Shown: in pieces, positions 1 to 6,056 of the stretch
Numbering within the stretch: the stretch's first letter is position 1
Layout of the letters: each line of letters starts with the position of its first letter
Origin: Collinsella sp.
GTDB lineage: Bacteria > Actinomycetota > Coriobacteriia > Coriobacteriales > Coriobacteriaceae
Reading direction: 5' to 3'
Assembly: GCA_018382295.1 (NCBI GenBank)
Contig: JAGZQF010000041.1
Span: 1 to 13,124, forward strand
DNA: 13,124 bases
The notes under the pieces: generated by a model
What the model was told of the DNA's origin: nothing
Seen by the model: the letters and a program-made list of their open reading frames with translations, nothing else
Database searches by the model: none
Translations under genes and position numbers: made by a program

Positions 1-25
1 GGCGGACCGGGACGGGTTAACGGCA

Positions 26-61
26 GGCCCCGCCGACCGATTGCAAGCGGTCGGCGGGGCC
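26..61. terminator. 14-bp perfect hairpin, possible terminator without U tract
   Basis: Bases 26-39 and 48-61 are perfect inverted repeats (GGCCCCGCCGACCG and its complement) around an 8-base loop. The stem is very stable, but no T run follows on either strand, so a classical intrinsic terminator is not proven. It may end a plus-strand gene lying to the left of the window, whose TAA could be at 18-20. Confidence 0.45.
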
Positions 62-201
62 ATTGCGGCTCTTGACAGCGGATTGGGTCATATGAGCGAA
101 AGCCCGCCAGAGCGAGCAAGGTGCCTTCAAGAAAAATGGCGCCGCAGGTTGAGCATAAGTCAGCGAGCGGGTCGCATTTGTGACAAGGTGACGTGAAACG
201 A

Positions 202-230
202 AAGGGCGCTGACCTTTTGGTCGCGCCCTT
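202..230 (-). terminator. Probable terminator downstream of lysS
   Basis: Arms 202-214 and 219-230 pair, with one bulged base at 210, around a 4-base loop. On the minus strand the stem ends in GCGCCCTT and runs into TCGTTTC, a weak T-rich tract. It lies about 80 bases after the lysS stop and is the best candidate for ending the greA-lysS transcript. Confidence 0.5.
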
Positions 231-278
231 GAAGTTGAACGTCAGATTGTCCAAATGCGGCCCGCGCAGCGTCGAGCC

Positions 279-305
279 GTTACGCGGTTCGTAGAACCGC
301 GTAAC
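279..305 (-). repeat. 12-bp palindrome just after the lysS stop (copy A)
   Basis: GTTACGCGGTTC (279-290) and its exact complement GAACCGCGTAAC (294-305) flank a 3-base loop. The hairpin starts 3 bases after the lysS stop codon on the minus strand. A near-identical palindrome sits directly after the dtd stop (4794-4821). Neither has a U tract. It could be a 3'-end or terminator element, or a dispersed repeat. Confidence 0.75.
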
Positions 306-308
306 TAG

Positions 309-2273
309 TTAGTACATCTTTGCGCCGGCGGGGATGGAGGCGTCGAGCTGGATCAGGTTGAGGCGCTCCTCACCATCCTCCTCGTGGATGGCACTGATGA
401 GCATGCCGCAGCTGGGGATGCCCATCATCTTGCGCGGAGGCAGGTTGGTGATGGCGAGCAAGGTCTTGCCGACCAGGTCCTCGGGCTCGTAATAAGCGTG
501 AATACCGGAGAGGATGGTGCGGTCGGTACCGGTACCGTCGTCGAGCGTAAAGTTCAGCAGCTTCTTGGACTTCTTGACGGCCTCGCATGCCTTGACCTTC
601 ACAGCGCGGAAATCGCTCTTGGAGAAGGTATCAAAGTCGACGAACTCCTCAAACAGCGGCTCAACGGCGATCTTGGAGTAATCGAGCGTGGGCTTAAGCG
701 ACGTAACGAATGGGCTCGCGGCGTTGCCGGCCTCTGCAGCCTTGGCGGCAGCGGCACCGGACTGGAAACCCTTCTCGGGCTTCATGTGCGGGAACAGCAG
801 GACGTCGCGGATAGAAGCCTGGTTAGTAAGCAGCATGACCACGCGGTCGATACCAATGCCAATGCCGCCCGCGGGAGGCATACCGTACTCGAGGGCGCGC
901 ACGTAGTCCTCGTCATACTCCATAGCCTCATCGTCGCCGCCGGCCTTCTCGGCCATCTGGGCAGCAAAGCGCTCAGCCTGGTCGACCGGGTCGTTGAGCT
1001 CGGAGAATGCGTTGGCGTACTCGTGGCCGGCGATGACCAGCTCAAAGCGGTGAGTCAAACGCGGGTCGTCCTCAAAACGCTTAGCGAGCGGGCTGACCTC
1101 GATGGGGTAATCGCACACGAAGGTCGGGTTGACGATGGTGTCCTCGCCCAGCTCATCGTAAATCTCGGCGATGATCTTGCCGGCAGTCCACTCGGGCTTG
1201 ATCTCCAGGCCCTTCTCGCGCGCGGCGGCAGCAAGCTCCTCGACCGGCGTGTCGATGGTGACCTGCTTGCCGAGCACGTCGGAGACGATGTCGGTCATGG
1301 GACGGCTGGCCCACTCACCAGAAAGGTCGATGGTCTGGCCCTGGTACTCGATGACCTCGGGGTTGCCGATGGCCTTGTTAGCCGCCTTAATGACACCCTG
1401 GGCGAGCGCCTTCATGCCCTCGAGGTCTGAGAAGGCACGGTAGGCCTCCATCGTGGTGAACTCGGGGTTGTGGGTAAGGTCCATGCCCTCGTTACGGAAG
1501 ATGCGGCCAATCTCGAACACGCGCTCAAAACCACCGACGATGCAGCGCTTGAGATGGAGCTCGGTGGCAATACGCAGGTAGCACTCCTGATCGAGCGCGT
1601 TGAAGTGGGTAATGAACGGCTTGGCGGTAGCGCCGCCCTGGATGGTCTGCAGGATGGGGGTCTCGACCTCCATGTAACCGTCGGACTCCATAAAGCGACG
1701 GAAGGTAGAGAGAATCTGCGAACGCTTACGGAAGGTCTCGCGAACGTCGTCGTTGGCGATCAGGTCGACATAGCGCTGGCGATAGCGGGTCTCCTTGTCG
1801 GAAAGACCGTGGAACTTCTCGGGCAGCGGACGAACGGCCTTGGAAAGCAGGGTCGCGCTCTTAGGGGCAACGGAAAGCTGGCCGCGCTGGGTGCGCACGA
1901 CCACGCCGGTCACGCCCAGGATGTCGCCCAGGTCGAGGGCCTTGAGCGTATTCCAGGCAGCCTCGTCCATGTCGTTGATGCGGCAGAACAGTTGAATCTC
2001 GGCAGTCGCATCGCGCACAACGATGAACATGATCTTGCCCTGACCGCGCTTGGCGACCACACGGCCGGCAATCTTCACGACATCCTCGGTGTCCTCACCA
2101 TCGGCAAGATCGGCGTACTTAGCCTCGATATCGGCGACGTAGTCCTCAAGCTCAGAGTGCTCGGGATAGGGGTTCTGGCCCGCCTCGAACAGGGCGGCGC
2201 GCTTGGCCAGGCGGGTGGCGCGCTCGTCGTTGAGCGTCGATGCCTGATCGGCGGCGTTCTGGTTCTCTGCCAT
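309..2273 (-). CDS. lysS: Lysyl-tRNA synthetase (class II) with C-terminal tRNA-binding domain
   Basis: This enzyme charges tRNA-Lys with lysine in the cytoplasm, using ATP. The 654-residue product has the usual LysRS core over residues 1-500. An N-terminal OB-fold anticodon-binding domain lies at about 65-150. Class II motif 1 is near 190-212, motif 2 spans about 250-280 (FERVFEIGRIFRNEG) and motif 3 spans about 469-483 (GGIGIGIDRVVMLL). A bacterial LysRS is usually about 500 residues. Here an Ala-rich linker (about 505-520) leads into a second OB-fold at about 545-654. That domain matches the tRNA-binding domain normally found at the C-terminus of MetRS or as free Trbp111 (LDDGTGTDRTILSGI, then LPPRKMMGI). 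The start is supported by GAGGAG 8 bases upstream. greA lies 79 bases upstream on the same strand, so the two are probably co-transcribed. The enzyme identity is secure. The benefit of the extra domain, probably tighter tRNA binding, is inferred. Confidence 0.97.
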   Translation of the reverse strand: MAENQNAADQASTLNDERATRLAKRAALFEAGQNPYPEHSELEDYVADIEAKYADLADGEDTEDVVKIAGRVVAKRGQGKIMFIVVRDATAEIQLFCRINDMDEAAWNTLKALDLGDILGVTGVVVRTQRGQLSVAPKSATLLSKAVRPLPEKFHGLSDKETRYRQRYVDLIANDDVRETFRKRSQILSTFRRFMESDGYMEVETPILQTIQGGATAKPFITHFNALDQECYLRIATELHLKRCIVGGFERVFEIGRIFRNEGMDLTHNPEFTTMEAYRAFSDLEGMKALAQGVIKAANKAIGNPEVIEYQGQTIDLSGEWASRPMTDIVSDVLGKQVTIDTPVEELAAAAREKGLEIKPEWTAGKIIAEIYDELGEDTIVNPTFVCDYPIEVSPLAKRFEDDPRLTHRFELVIAGHEYANAFSELNDPVDQAERFAAQMAEKAGGDDEAMEYDEDYVRALEYGMPPAGGIGIGIDRVVMLLTNQASIRDVLLFPHMKPEKGFQSGAAAAKAAEAGNAASPFVTSLKPTLDYSKIAVEPLFEEFVDFDTFSKSDFRAVKVKACEAVKKSKKLLNFTLDDGTGTDRTILSGIHAYYEPEDLVGKTLLAITNLPPRKMMGIPSCGMLISAIHEEDGEERLNLIQLDASIPAGAKMY

Positions 2274-2291
2274 AAGTTAGCTCCTCAAACT

Positions 2292-2324
2292 AAAACGCTC
2301 CCCAGGATTCGGTCCCAGGGAGCG
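2292..2324 (-). terminator. Hairpin between greA and lysS, partial terminator
   Basis: CGCTCCC on the minus strand pairs with GGGAGCG across a 15-base interior, followed by TTTTAG. The hairpin is also flanked by A/T tracts in the other direction. It lies 28 bases after the greA stop and 18 bases before the lysS start. It may attenuate transcription into lysS rather than stop it, since I see no separate lysS promoter in the gap. Confidence 0.5.
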
Positions 2325-2352
2325 AAAACATACCTTTACGCGGGACCGTGGT

Positions 2353-2823
2353 CTAGCGTGCGATCTTGGCGATGGTGTAGACGCGAGTCTTGCCGGAAGG
2401 CGTAACGACCTCGACGGAATCACCCTCGCCGTGACCGATGATGGCGTGACCGACCGGAGACTCGTTGGAGATCTTGTGCTCGAGCGAGTTGGTCTCGGTG
2501 GTACCAACGAGCGTGACTTCCATGACCTCGCCGTTGGGATCAATCAGCGAAACGGTGGAACCGATGGAGACGGTCAGGTCGCCCGTGGTGGCAGCAACCT
2601 GAGCGTTGGCGAGGATGGCCTGGATCTCGGCAATACGAGCGGCGTTCTGGGCCTGCTTGTCCTTAGCGGCGTCGTACTCGGAGTTCTCCGAAAGGTCGCC
2701 GAACGCGCGGGCTTCCTTGATGTCCTCGACGATCTCCTTGGCGTAATCGCCCTCACGCCAAGCGAGCTCCTCGACGAGCTTCTGGCGGCCCTCAGCGGTC
2801 AGTACGATCTGGCTTGCGTCCAT
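2353..2823 (-). CDS. greA: Transcript cleavage factor GreA
   Basis: GreA enters the secondary channel of RNA polymerase and stimulates cleavage of backtracked RNA, which rescues arrested complexes. The 156-residue product has the family's usual length (E. coli about 158). Residues 1-75 form the coiled coil, with the tip motif FGDLSENSEY at 41-50. The acidic D43 and E46 are the residues expected to position catalytic magnesium. The C-terminal FKBP-like domain follows, from about residue 80. I chose the ATG at 2821-2823 because GGGGAG lies 8 bases upstream. An in-frame ATG 11 codons earlier has no comparable site. The gene follows the tatA terminator by only 47 bases. A TTGACA is present there (2858-2863, minus strand) but no good -10, so the promoter is unresolved. 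lysS follows, a pairing common in bacteria. Confidence 0.95.
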   Translation of the reverse strand: MDASQIVLTAEGRQKLVEELAWREGDYAKEIVEDIKEARAFGDLSENSEYDAAKDKQAQNAARIAEIQAILANAQVAATTGDLTVSIGSTVSLIDPNGEVMEVTLVGTTETNSLEHKISNESPVGHAIIGHGEGDSVEVVTPSGKTRVYTIAKIAR

Positions 2824-2870
2824 ACGGATATCTCCCCAACTCTGATCAACAATCAACTGTCAACAAAACG

Positions 2871-2903
2871 AAAAAGACCGGCTAGCCTGCGGGCAAGCCG
2901 GTC
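2871..2903 (-). terminator. Intrinsic terminator of tatA
   Basis: On the minus strand GACCGGCT pairs with AGCCGGTC. The inner stem continues as GCC/GGC after a single T-T mismatch, around a 4-base loop, and five T residues follow at once. It sits 26 bases after the tatA stop. Confidence 0.85.
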
Positions 2904-2928
2904 AGGTGCTCACCCCAAAGGGATGGGA

Positions 2929-3204
2929 CTACTCTGCGTCCGCGTCGCTGTCCTCTGCCTGCTTCTTCTTGGCAGCAGCGAGCTTGGCCTCGAGCTCAGC
3001 GATCTCCTTGTCCTCCTCGGACTGCTCGACCACGACCTCCTCGGCCTGCTTGGTCTCGGCCTTATCGTCGCCCTCCATACCCTCACGGATATTCTTGACG
3101 GTAGAGCCGAGGGACTTGCCGAGCTTCGGCAGGTTCTTGGGCCCGAAGATAATCAGGACAACGACGAGAATAATGATGAGCTCAGGAGCCCTCAGTCCAA
3201 ACAT
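2929..3204 (-). CDS. tatA: Twin-arginine translocase subunit TatA/E
   Basis: TatA oligomers form the membrane passage for folded proteins bearing twin-arginine signal peptides, working with TatC. The 91-residue product opens with a single membrane helix (about residues 7-20, rich in Ile, Leu and Val). Then come the FG hinge and FGPKNLP motif (20-26), an amphipathic helix (about 26-43) and a long charged tail rich in Glu, Lys and Ala. I chose the ATG at 3202-3204 because GGAGG lies 7 bases upstream. A longer in-frame reading would run back through the tRNA-Pro gene and is not credible. The gene has its own promoter (3241-3269) and terminator, so it is a single-gene unit. No tatC is in this window, so it must lie elsewhere. 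TatA and TatB are hard to separate by sequence; the length and short N-terminus favour TatA. Confidence 0.9.
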   Translation of the reverse strand: MFGLRAPELIIILVVVLIIFGPKNLPKLGKSLGSTVKNIREGMEGDDKAETKQAEEVVVEQSEEDKEIAELEAKLAAAKKKQAEDSDADAE

Positions 3205-3240
3205 GTAGACCTCCACAATACAGCGAGACAAGCTCGAATG

Positions 3241-3269
3241 AGTATACCGCGGGTATCGCGGTATCACAA
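3241..3269 (-). promoter_or_regulatory. tatA promoter with overlapping inverted repeat
   Basis: On the minus strand a -35 box TTGTGA (3264-3269) and a -10 box TATACT (3241-3246) are separated by 17 bases. The predicted start of transcription is near 3234, giving a leader of about 30 bases to the tatA ATG. An 8-bp inverted repeat, ATACCGCG-N5-CGCGGTAT (3244-3264), covers the whole spacer and enters both boxes, so it may be an operator. Confidence 0.6.
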
Positions 3270-3277
3270 CACTAGCT

Positions 3278-3305
3278 AAAAAAAGGGACCGCAAGAAGCG
3301 GTCCC
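3278..3305 (-). terminator. Intrinsic terminator of tRNA-Pro
   Basis: On the minus strand GGGACCGC pairs perfectly with GCGGTCCC around a 5-base loop, followed by seven T residues. It lies 11 bases after the 3' CCA of tRNA-Pro. Confidence 0.92.
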
Positions 3306-3316
3306 TCCTCATGCTC

Positions 3317-3393
3317 TGGTCGGGTTGACTGGATTTGAACCAGCGACCCCTGCGTCCCGAACGCAGTGCTCTACCAAACTGAGCCACAACCCG
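3317..3393 (-). tRNA. tRNA-Pro (anticodon CGG)
   Basis: The 77-base gene folds as a full cloverleaf. The acceptor arm is CGGGTTG/CAACCCG, the D stem is GCTC/GAGC, and the anticodon stem CTGCG/CGCAG surrounds the loop TTCGGGA. The T arm is GCTGG-TTCAAAT-CCAGT. Discriminator A and CCA are encoded. The loop places CGG at positions 34-36, which reads proline codon CCG. It lies between ispE and tatA with its own terminator. Confidence 0.97.
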
Positions 3394-3401
3394 TTAGCTC
3401 G

Positions 3402-3410
3402 ACTATAGTA
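3402..3410 (-). promoter_or_regulatory. Candidate -10 box for tRNA-Pro
   Basis: The minus strand reads TTACTATAGT here, offering TATAGT (3402-3407) or TACTAT (3405-3410) as a -10 box. It lies 8-11 bases before the mature tRNA 5' end. No good -35 hexamer is present at the right spacing, so this is tentative. Read-through from ispE is an alternative. Confidence 0.4.
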
Positions 3411-3442
3411 ACAAAGATTTTCGCCGCGTGCTAGAGAAATTT

Positions 3443-4339
3443 TTATTTCTTTGAAGCGTCGATTTGAACCGTGTTGGGAATAAGCTCAGTCGCGCAGGCC
3501 CACCAGCCATTTTGCTGGGCAGCATCGGCAAGCCTTTCGGCCGTGGCAGCGGTGTCGCAAATGGCAAACGAGCAGGCACCCGATCCGCACACATCTACAG
3601 CAACGGTTCCGTCCTGTTTACGCAGCCAGTCGAGGACCGTTTGAATCTGTGGCTCCATCTGTGCGGAAATGACACCAAGGTTGTTATGGATGAGTGCATA
3701 TGCCGTCTCGGCATCACCGGCACGCAAGGCAGAAGCTATCGCGCCGGGCTTGTCCGCAGGCACCGGGGCCTCGTCAAAACGTCGATAGGCTTCAATTGTC
3801 GAAACGCTCGCCTCCCGCGGCTTAACCAGTACGACGGGCGTCGCGGGCAGCGCGAGGTACTCAGTTGCCAGCACGTCTCCCCCACCTACGTAAAACGCAG
3901 GGCTCGCGTGCAAAAAGAACGGGACGTCGGCACCAATGCCCCGCGCAATATCGTCGAGCGCTGGGTCGGTGCGATCAATGCCCCAGAGCTCCGCCAAGGC
4001 GACAATGACCGCGGCCGCATCCGTCGAGGGGCCGCCCAAGCCGGCGCACAATGGAATGCGCTTCTCAATCGTCACGCAGATGTTTGCCTCGCGACCATAA
4101 TGCTCGGCCATAGCAACCGCAGCCCGATACGCCGTATTCTTTTGCATGGGAAAATCTGATGCTGGAACCGTCTGGACGGTCAGCGCCTGCGCCGGCGTGA
4201 CCGTCACGGTATCGGAAAGACCGACGGCTGCCATCAGGGAATCGACCCTGTGGTAGCCGCGGTCATCGCGCTCGGTATGAACCCCCAGGTAGAGGTTGAT
4301 CTTTGCCGGCGCGGAAAGAGTCAGGGACCGATCGGTCAC
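3443..4339 (-). CDS. ispE: 4-diphosphocytidyl-2-C-methyl-D-erythritol kinase (IspE)
   Basis: IspE phosphorylates CDP-methylerythritol in the MEP pathway, which supplies isoprenoid precursors such as the undecaprenyl carrier. The 298-residue product is a GHMP kinase. Its N-terminus has the family motif PAKINLYL (11-18) and GYH (28-30). The ATP-binding glycine-rich loop is at 96-109. GADVPFF (136-142) carries the catalytic base D138, and motif 3 is GSGACSF (252-258). The loop reads GLGGPSTDAA instead of the usual GLGGGSSDAA; the Pro at 104 is a variation to note. The start is GTG, 2 bases after the veg stop. Its ribosome binding site GAGGAG lies inside the veg 3' end, which suggests translational coupling. 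Veg next to IspE is also seen in Bacillus. The assignment is secure. Confidence 0.95.
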   Translation of the reverse strand: MTDRSLTLSAPAKINLYLGVHTERDDRGYHRVDSLMAAVGLSDTVTVTPAQALTVQTVPASDFPMQKNTAYRAAVAMAEHYGREANICVTIEKRIPLCAGLGGPSTDAAAVIVALAELWGIDRTDPALDDIARGIGADVPFFLHASPAFYVGGGDVLATEYLALPATPVVLVKPREASVSTIEAYRRFDEAPVPADKPGAIASALRAGDAETAYALIHNNLGVISAQMEPQIQTVLDWLRKQDGTVAVDVCGSGACSFAICDTAATAERLADAAQQNGWWACATELIPNTVQIDASKK

Positions 4340-4341
4340 CG

Positions 4342-4638
4342 TTAATGCTCCTCGAGCTGATTGCCGAGCGGGGTAAAGATATGCTCGCCGCTCTCGGGGT
4401 CGAACAGCTCGACCTGGCCGGTGAGGACATCGATGTACTGGTAGGACTGACGCGACTTGCGGCCGCGACGCTCGTCAACCTCGACAATGAAGACGGCCGG
4501 GTGGACGCTCTTGATGGTGCCCATGCGCTCGACGACGCGGGTACGGCCCATGTTGGCCTTAACCTTGACGCGATCGCCCACCATATCGGTCAGCTTCTCG
4601 TGGATGTCGTCGACGTGATTGACTTCCATCTCTTCCAT
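4342..4638 (-). CDS. veg: Veg family protein
   Basis: The 98-residue soluble product matches the Veg family (B. subtilis Veg is about 86 residues). The matching core runs through VKVKANMGRTRVVERMG, a strand-rich middle (HPAVFIVEVDE) and YIDVLTGQVEL. In B. subtilis Veg is a small, strongly expressed protein linked to biofilm gene control. Its biochemical role is not settled, and I infer none here. I chose the ATG at 4636-4638 because GGAGG lies 8 bases upstream. An in-frame ATG eight codons earlier lacks a site, and one three codons later is possible. The gene is the first of a two-gene operon with ispE and has a recognisable promoter and a leader hairpin. Confidence 0.88.
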   Translation of the reverse strand: MEEMEVNHVDDIHEKLTDMVGDRVKVKANMGRTRVVERMGTIKSVHPAVFIVEVDERRGRKSRQSYQYIDVLTGQVELFDPESGEHIFTPLGNQLEEH

Positions 4639-4665
4639 GAACAGGGCCTCCAGAAGGTGCAATTC

Positions 4666-4685
4666 AAAAAGGGGATAATACCCCT
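4666..4685 (-). promoter_or_regulatory. Terminator-like hairpin in the veg leader
   Basis: On the minus strand AGGGG pairs with CCCCT around the loop TATTAT, and the T run of the 3' arm continues for four more bases. The hairpin lies about 14 bases into the predicted veg transcript and about 30 bases before its ribosome binding site. The stem is only 5 bp, so it may act as a weak attenuator or simply as a leader structure. Confidence 0.45.
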
Positions 4686-4705
4686 AAGATAGACAAAACT
4701 CTAAT

Positions 4706-4735
4706 ACTATAGCACCCTGTTGTGGCCATACGCAA
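4706..4735 (-). promoter_or_regulatory. Promoter of veg-ispE
   Basis: On the minus strand TTGCGT (4730-4735) and TATAGT (4706-4711) are 18 bases apart. TGC directly before the -10 box makes it an extended -10. The expected transcript start is near 4699, giving a leader of about 60 bases. It lies between the dtd 3' palindrome and veg, so veg-ispE is likely its own unit. Confidence 0.65.
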
Positions 4736-4793
4736 GTAGCTAAATAAGCCCCGTCCCAAATACGCACCAGACGACAACCTCGCATGACCAGTT

Positions 4794-4821
4794 GTTACGC
4801 GGTTTGGTAAAACCGCGTAAC
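4794..4821 (-). repeat. 12-bp palindrome directly after the dtd stop (copy B)
   Basis: GTTACGCGGTTT (4794-4805) and its exact complement AAACCGCGTAAC (4810-4821) flank a 4-base loop. It begins on the base after the dtd TAG. Its arms differ from the palindrome after lysS (279-305) by a single paired change, T-A in place of C-G. No U tract follows. It may act as an unusual terminator or as a 3'-end stabilising hairpin. Confidence 0.75.
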
Positions 4822-5268
4822 CTAAAGGTTGTCGGTATCGAGGACGATGGTGAATGGACCGTCGTTGACCAAGTCGACTTTCATATCGGCGCCAAAGATG
4901 CCGTGCGCCACATGTTCGACATCTTGACGAACGAGCGTCAGGAAGTACTCGTAAAGCTCGTTGGCAACATCGGGCGCGCCTGCATCGGTAAACGACGGAC
5001 GGCGACCGTGGCGGCAGTCAGCGAACAGTGTGAACTGCGACACCACGAGCACCTCGCCGTCGACATCGGCAAGCGCCAGATTGGTCTTGCCGTTCTCGTC
5101 CTCGTTGATGCGCAGGCCGCGGAGCTTGCCCCACAGCTTGTCGGCCTCGGCACGCGTATCGCCATGGCCCACACCCAGCAGCACCAGGTAGCCGCGTCCA
5201 ATGCGGCCCACGCACTCGCCGTCGACCGTCACGCCGGCGTTGAGTACGCGCTGCACCACCGCACGCAT
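4822..5268 (-). CDS. dtd: D-aminoacyl-tRNA deacylase
   Basis: Dtd removes D-amino acids (and glycine) wrongly attached to tRNA, a quality-control step of translation. The 148-residue product has the family's normal length. It carries the SQFTL motif at 77-81, with S77 and T80 in the active site. The Gly-cisPro motif is at G137-P138 in NDGPFT, where NDGPVT is more usual. The N-terminus MRAVVQRV is typical. The gene starts 3 bases after rdgB, with GAGGAG just before the ATG and overlapping the rdgB end, so the two are translationally coupled. A palindrome begins directly after its stop. Confidence 0.95.
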   Translation of the reverse strand: MRAVVQRVLNAGVTVDGECVGRIGRGYLVLLGVGHGDTRAEADKLWGKLRGLRINEDENGKTNLALADVDGEVLVVSQFTLFADCRHGRRPSFTDAGAPDVANELYEYFLTLVRQDVEHVAHGIFGADMKVDLVNDGPFTIVLDTDNL

Positions 5269-5271
5269 GGT

Positions 5272-5913
5272 CTACTCCTCGCCCGTCAGCTTGGTGGACA
5301 GATGCTCGAGCGCGTGGAAACGATGGCTGATGGCGTTCTTCTCGTCAGCCGTCAGCTCGGCCATGGTCTTGCCCGGCGTGTCGACCGGCAGGAACAGCGG
5401 GTCGTAGCCAAAGCCGTGATCGCCGCGGCCCTCGTGCGCGATAACGCCCTCGCAGGCGCCCTCGCCATAGGTAACCAGACCATCCGTGTCGATGAGCGCA
5501 ACGACGCTCATAAAGCGCGCGGTGCGATCCTCGTCGGCCACGCCATCCAGGTTAACGAGGAGTTTGGCGTTGTTGGCGGCATCGTCGCCGTGCACGCCCG
5601 CATAGCGCGCGCTATACACGCCAGGCTCGCCGTCCAGGGCATCAACGACCAAGCCCGAATCGTCGGCAATGGCCATAAGGCCCGTCTCCTCAACCGCGGC
5701 TTGGGCCTTGATGATGGCGTTCTCCAAAAACGTCGTGCCGTTTTCCTCGGGATCCTCAAAATCACCCAGCTGGCCGAGCGCCACAAAGCGCACCTCGGGC
5801 ATGACCTTGCCCAAAATGGCCTCGATCTCGGTGAGCTTATGAGCGTTTCCGGTTGCCACGACGATGGTCGCCGCCGGGTCGAGGGTGTCGATGTCAATCT
5901 TCTCAAGTGCCAT
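5272..5913 (-). CDS. rdgB: XTP/dITP pyrophosphatase, RdgB/HAM1 family
   Basis: This enzyme hydrolyses non-canonical purine nucleoside triphosphates (dITP, XTP, ITP) to monophosphates, keeping them out of DNA and RNA. The 213-residue product shows the substrate loop TGNAHK (21-26) and the acidic metal site ADDSGL (83-88). It also has GFGYDPLF (167-174) and SHRFHAL (196-202), the last a variant of the common SHRGxAL. It carries about 12 more N-terminal residues than many homologues. The start is supported by AAGGAGG 7 bases upstream. A TGCTATAGA extended -10 lies just before the ribosome binding site, but it is too close to be a sure promoter. rph upstream and dtd downstream fit a maintenance gene cluster. 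Confidence 0.95.
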   Translation of the reverse strand: MALEKIDIDTLDPAATIVVATGNAHKLTEIEAILGKVMPEVRFVALGQLGDFEDPEENGTTFLENAIIKAQAAVEETGLMAIADDSGLVVDALDGEPGVYSARYAGVHGDDAANNAKLLVNLDGVADEDRTARFMSVVALIDTDGLVTYGEGACEGVIAHEGRGDHGFGYDPLFLPVDTPGKTMAELTADEKNAISHRFHALEHLSTKLTGEE

Positions 5914-6027
5914 GACTGGCCTCCTTGTCTCTATAGCAAGCCGCGTGAGGGGCGTTTGGGCACTTGACCCCTCCCCTCTCAGGCGATCGGACCTTTCAAC
6001 GCAGCATTTCAGCAGATAAAACCTACC

Positions 6028-6056
6028 AAAATAAACCTGTCCCTTTTTGGCAGGTT
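6028..6056 (-). terminator. Hairpin overlapping the rph stop, probable terminator
   Basis: On the minus strand AACCTG (6051-6056) pairs with CAGGTT (6034-6039). A CC/GG extension follows across one bulged base, and then TATTTT. The first stem base lies within the rph TAA codon. The T-rich tract makes it a moderate terminator that would separate rph from rdgB-dtd. Confidence 0.5.

Larger units (their letters stand above)
1..308. other. Noncoding tail downstream of lysS
   Basis: I see no convincing gene in this stretch. It holds three hairpins, listed separately (26-61, 202-230 and 279-305). The first 20 bases can be read on the plus strand as a few codons ending in TAA at 18-20, which could be the 3' end of a gene that converges on lysS, but five codons cannot show this. 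A 34-codon ATG-led reading frame on the plus strand (92-196) has no ribosome binding site and an Arg-rich composition. I do not call it a gene. A TTGACA at 72-77 has no matching -10 box. Confidence 0.6.

Noticed and set aside
2274..2352. T-box or riboswitch before lysS
   Set aside because: The gap is only 79 bases and contains one simple hairpin. No T-box sequence or larger conserved fold is visible.
2353..2856. GreA with 11 extra N-terminal residues
   Set aside because: The upstream ATG lacks a ribosome binding site. The internal ATG has GGGGAG at proper spacing and gives the family length.
2858..2863. TTGACA upstream of greA as a promoter
   Set aside because: It is a perfect -35 hexamer, but no acceptable -10 box lies 16-18 bases downstream, so I do not annotate a promoter.
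2929..3387. Longer TatA reading starting inside tRNA-Pro
   Set aside because: It would cross the tRNA and its terminator. The ATG at 3202-3204 has a good ribosome binding site and gives a normal TatA N-terminus.
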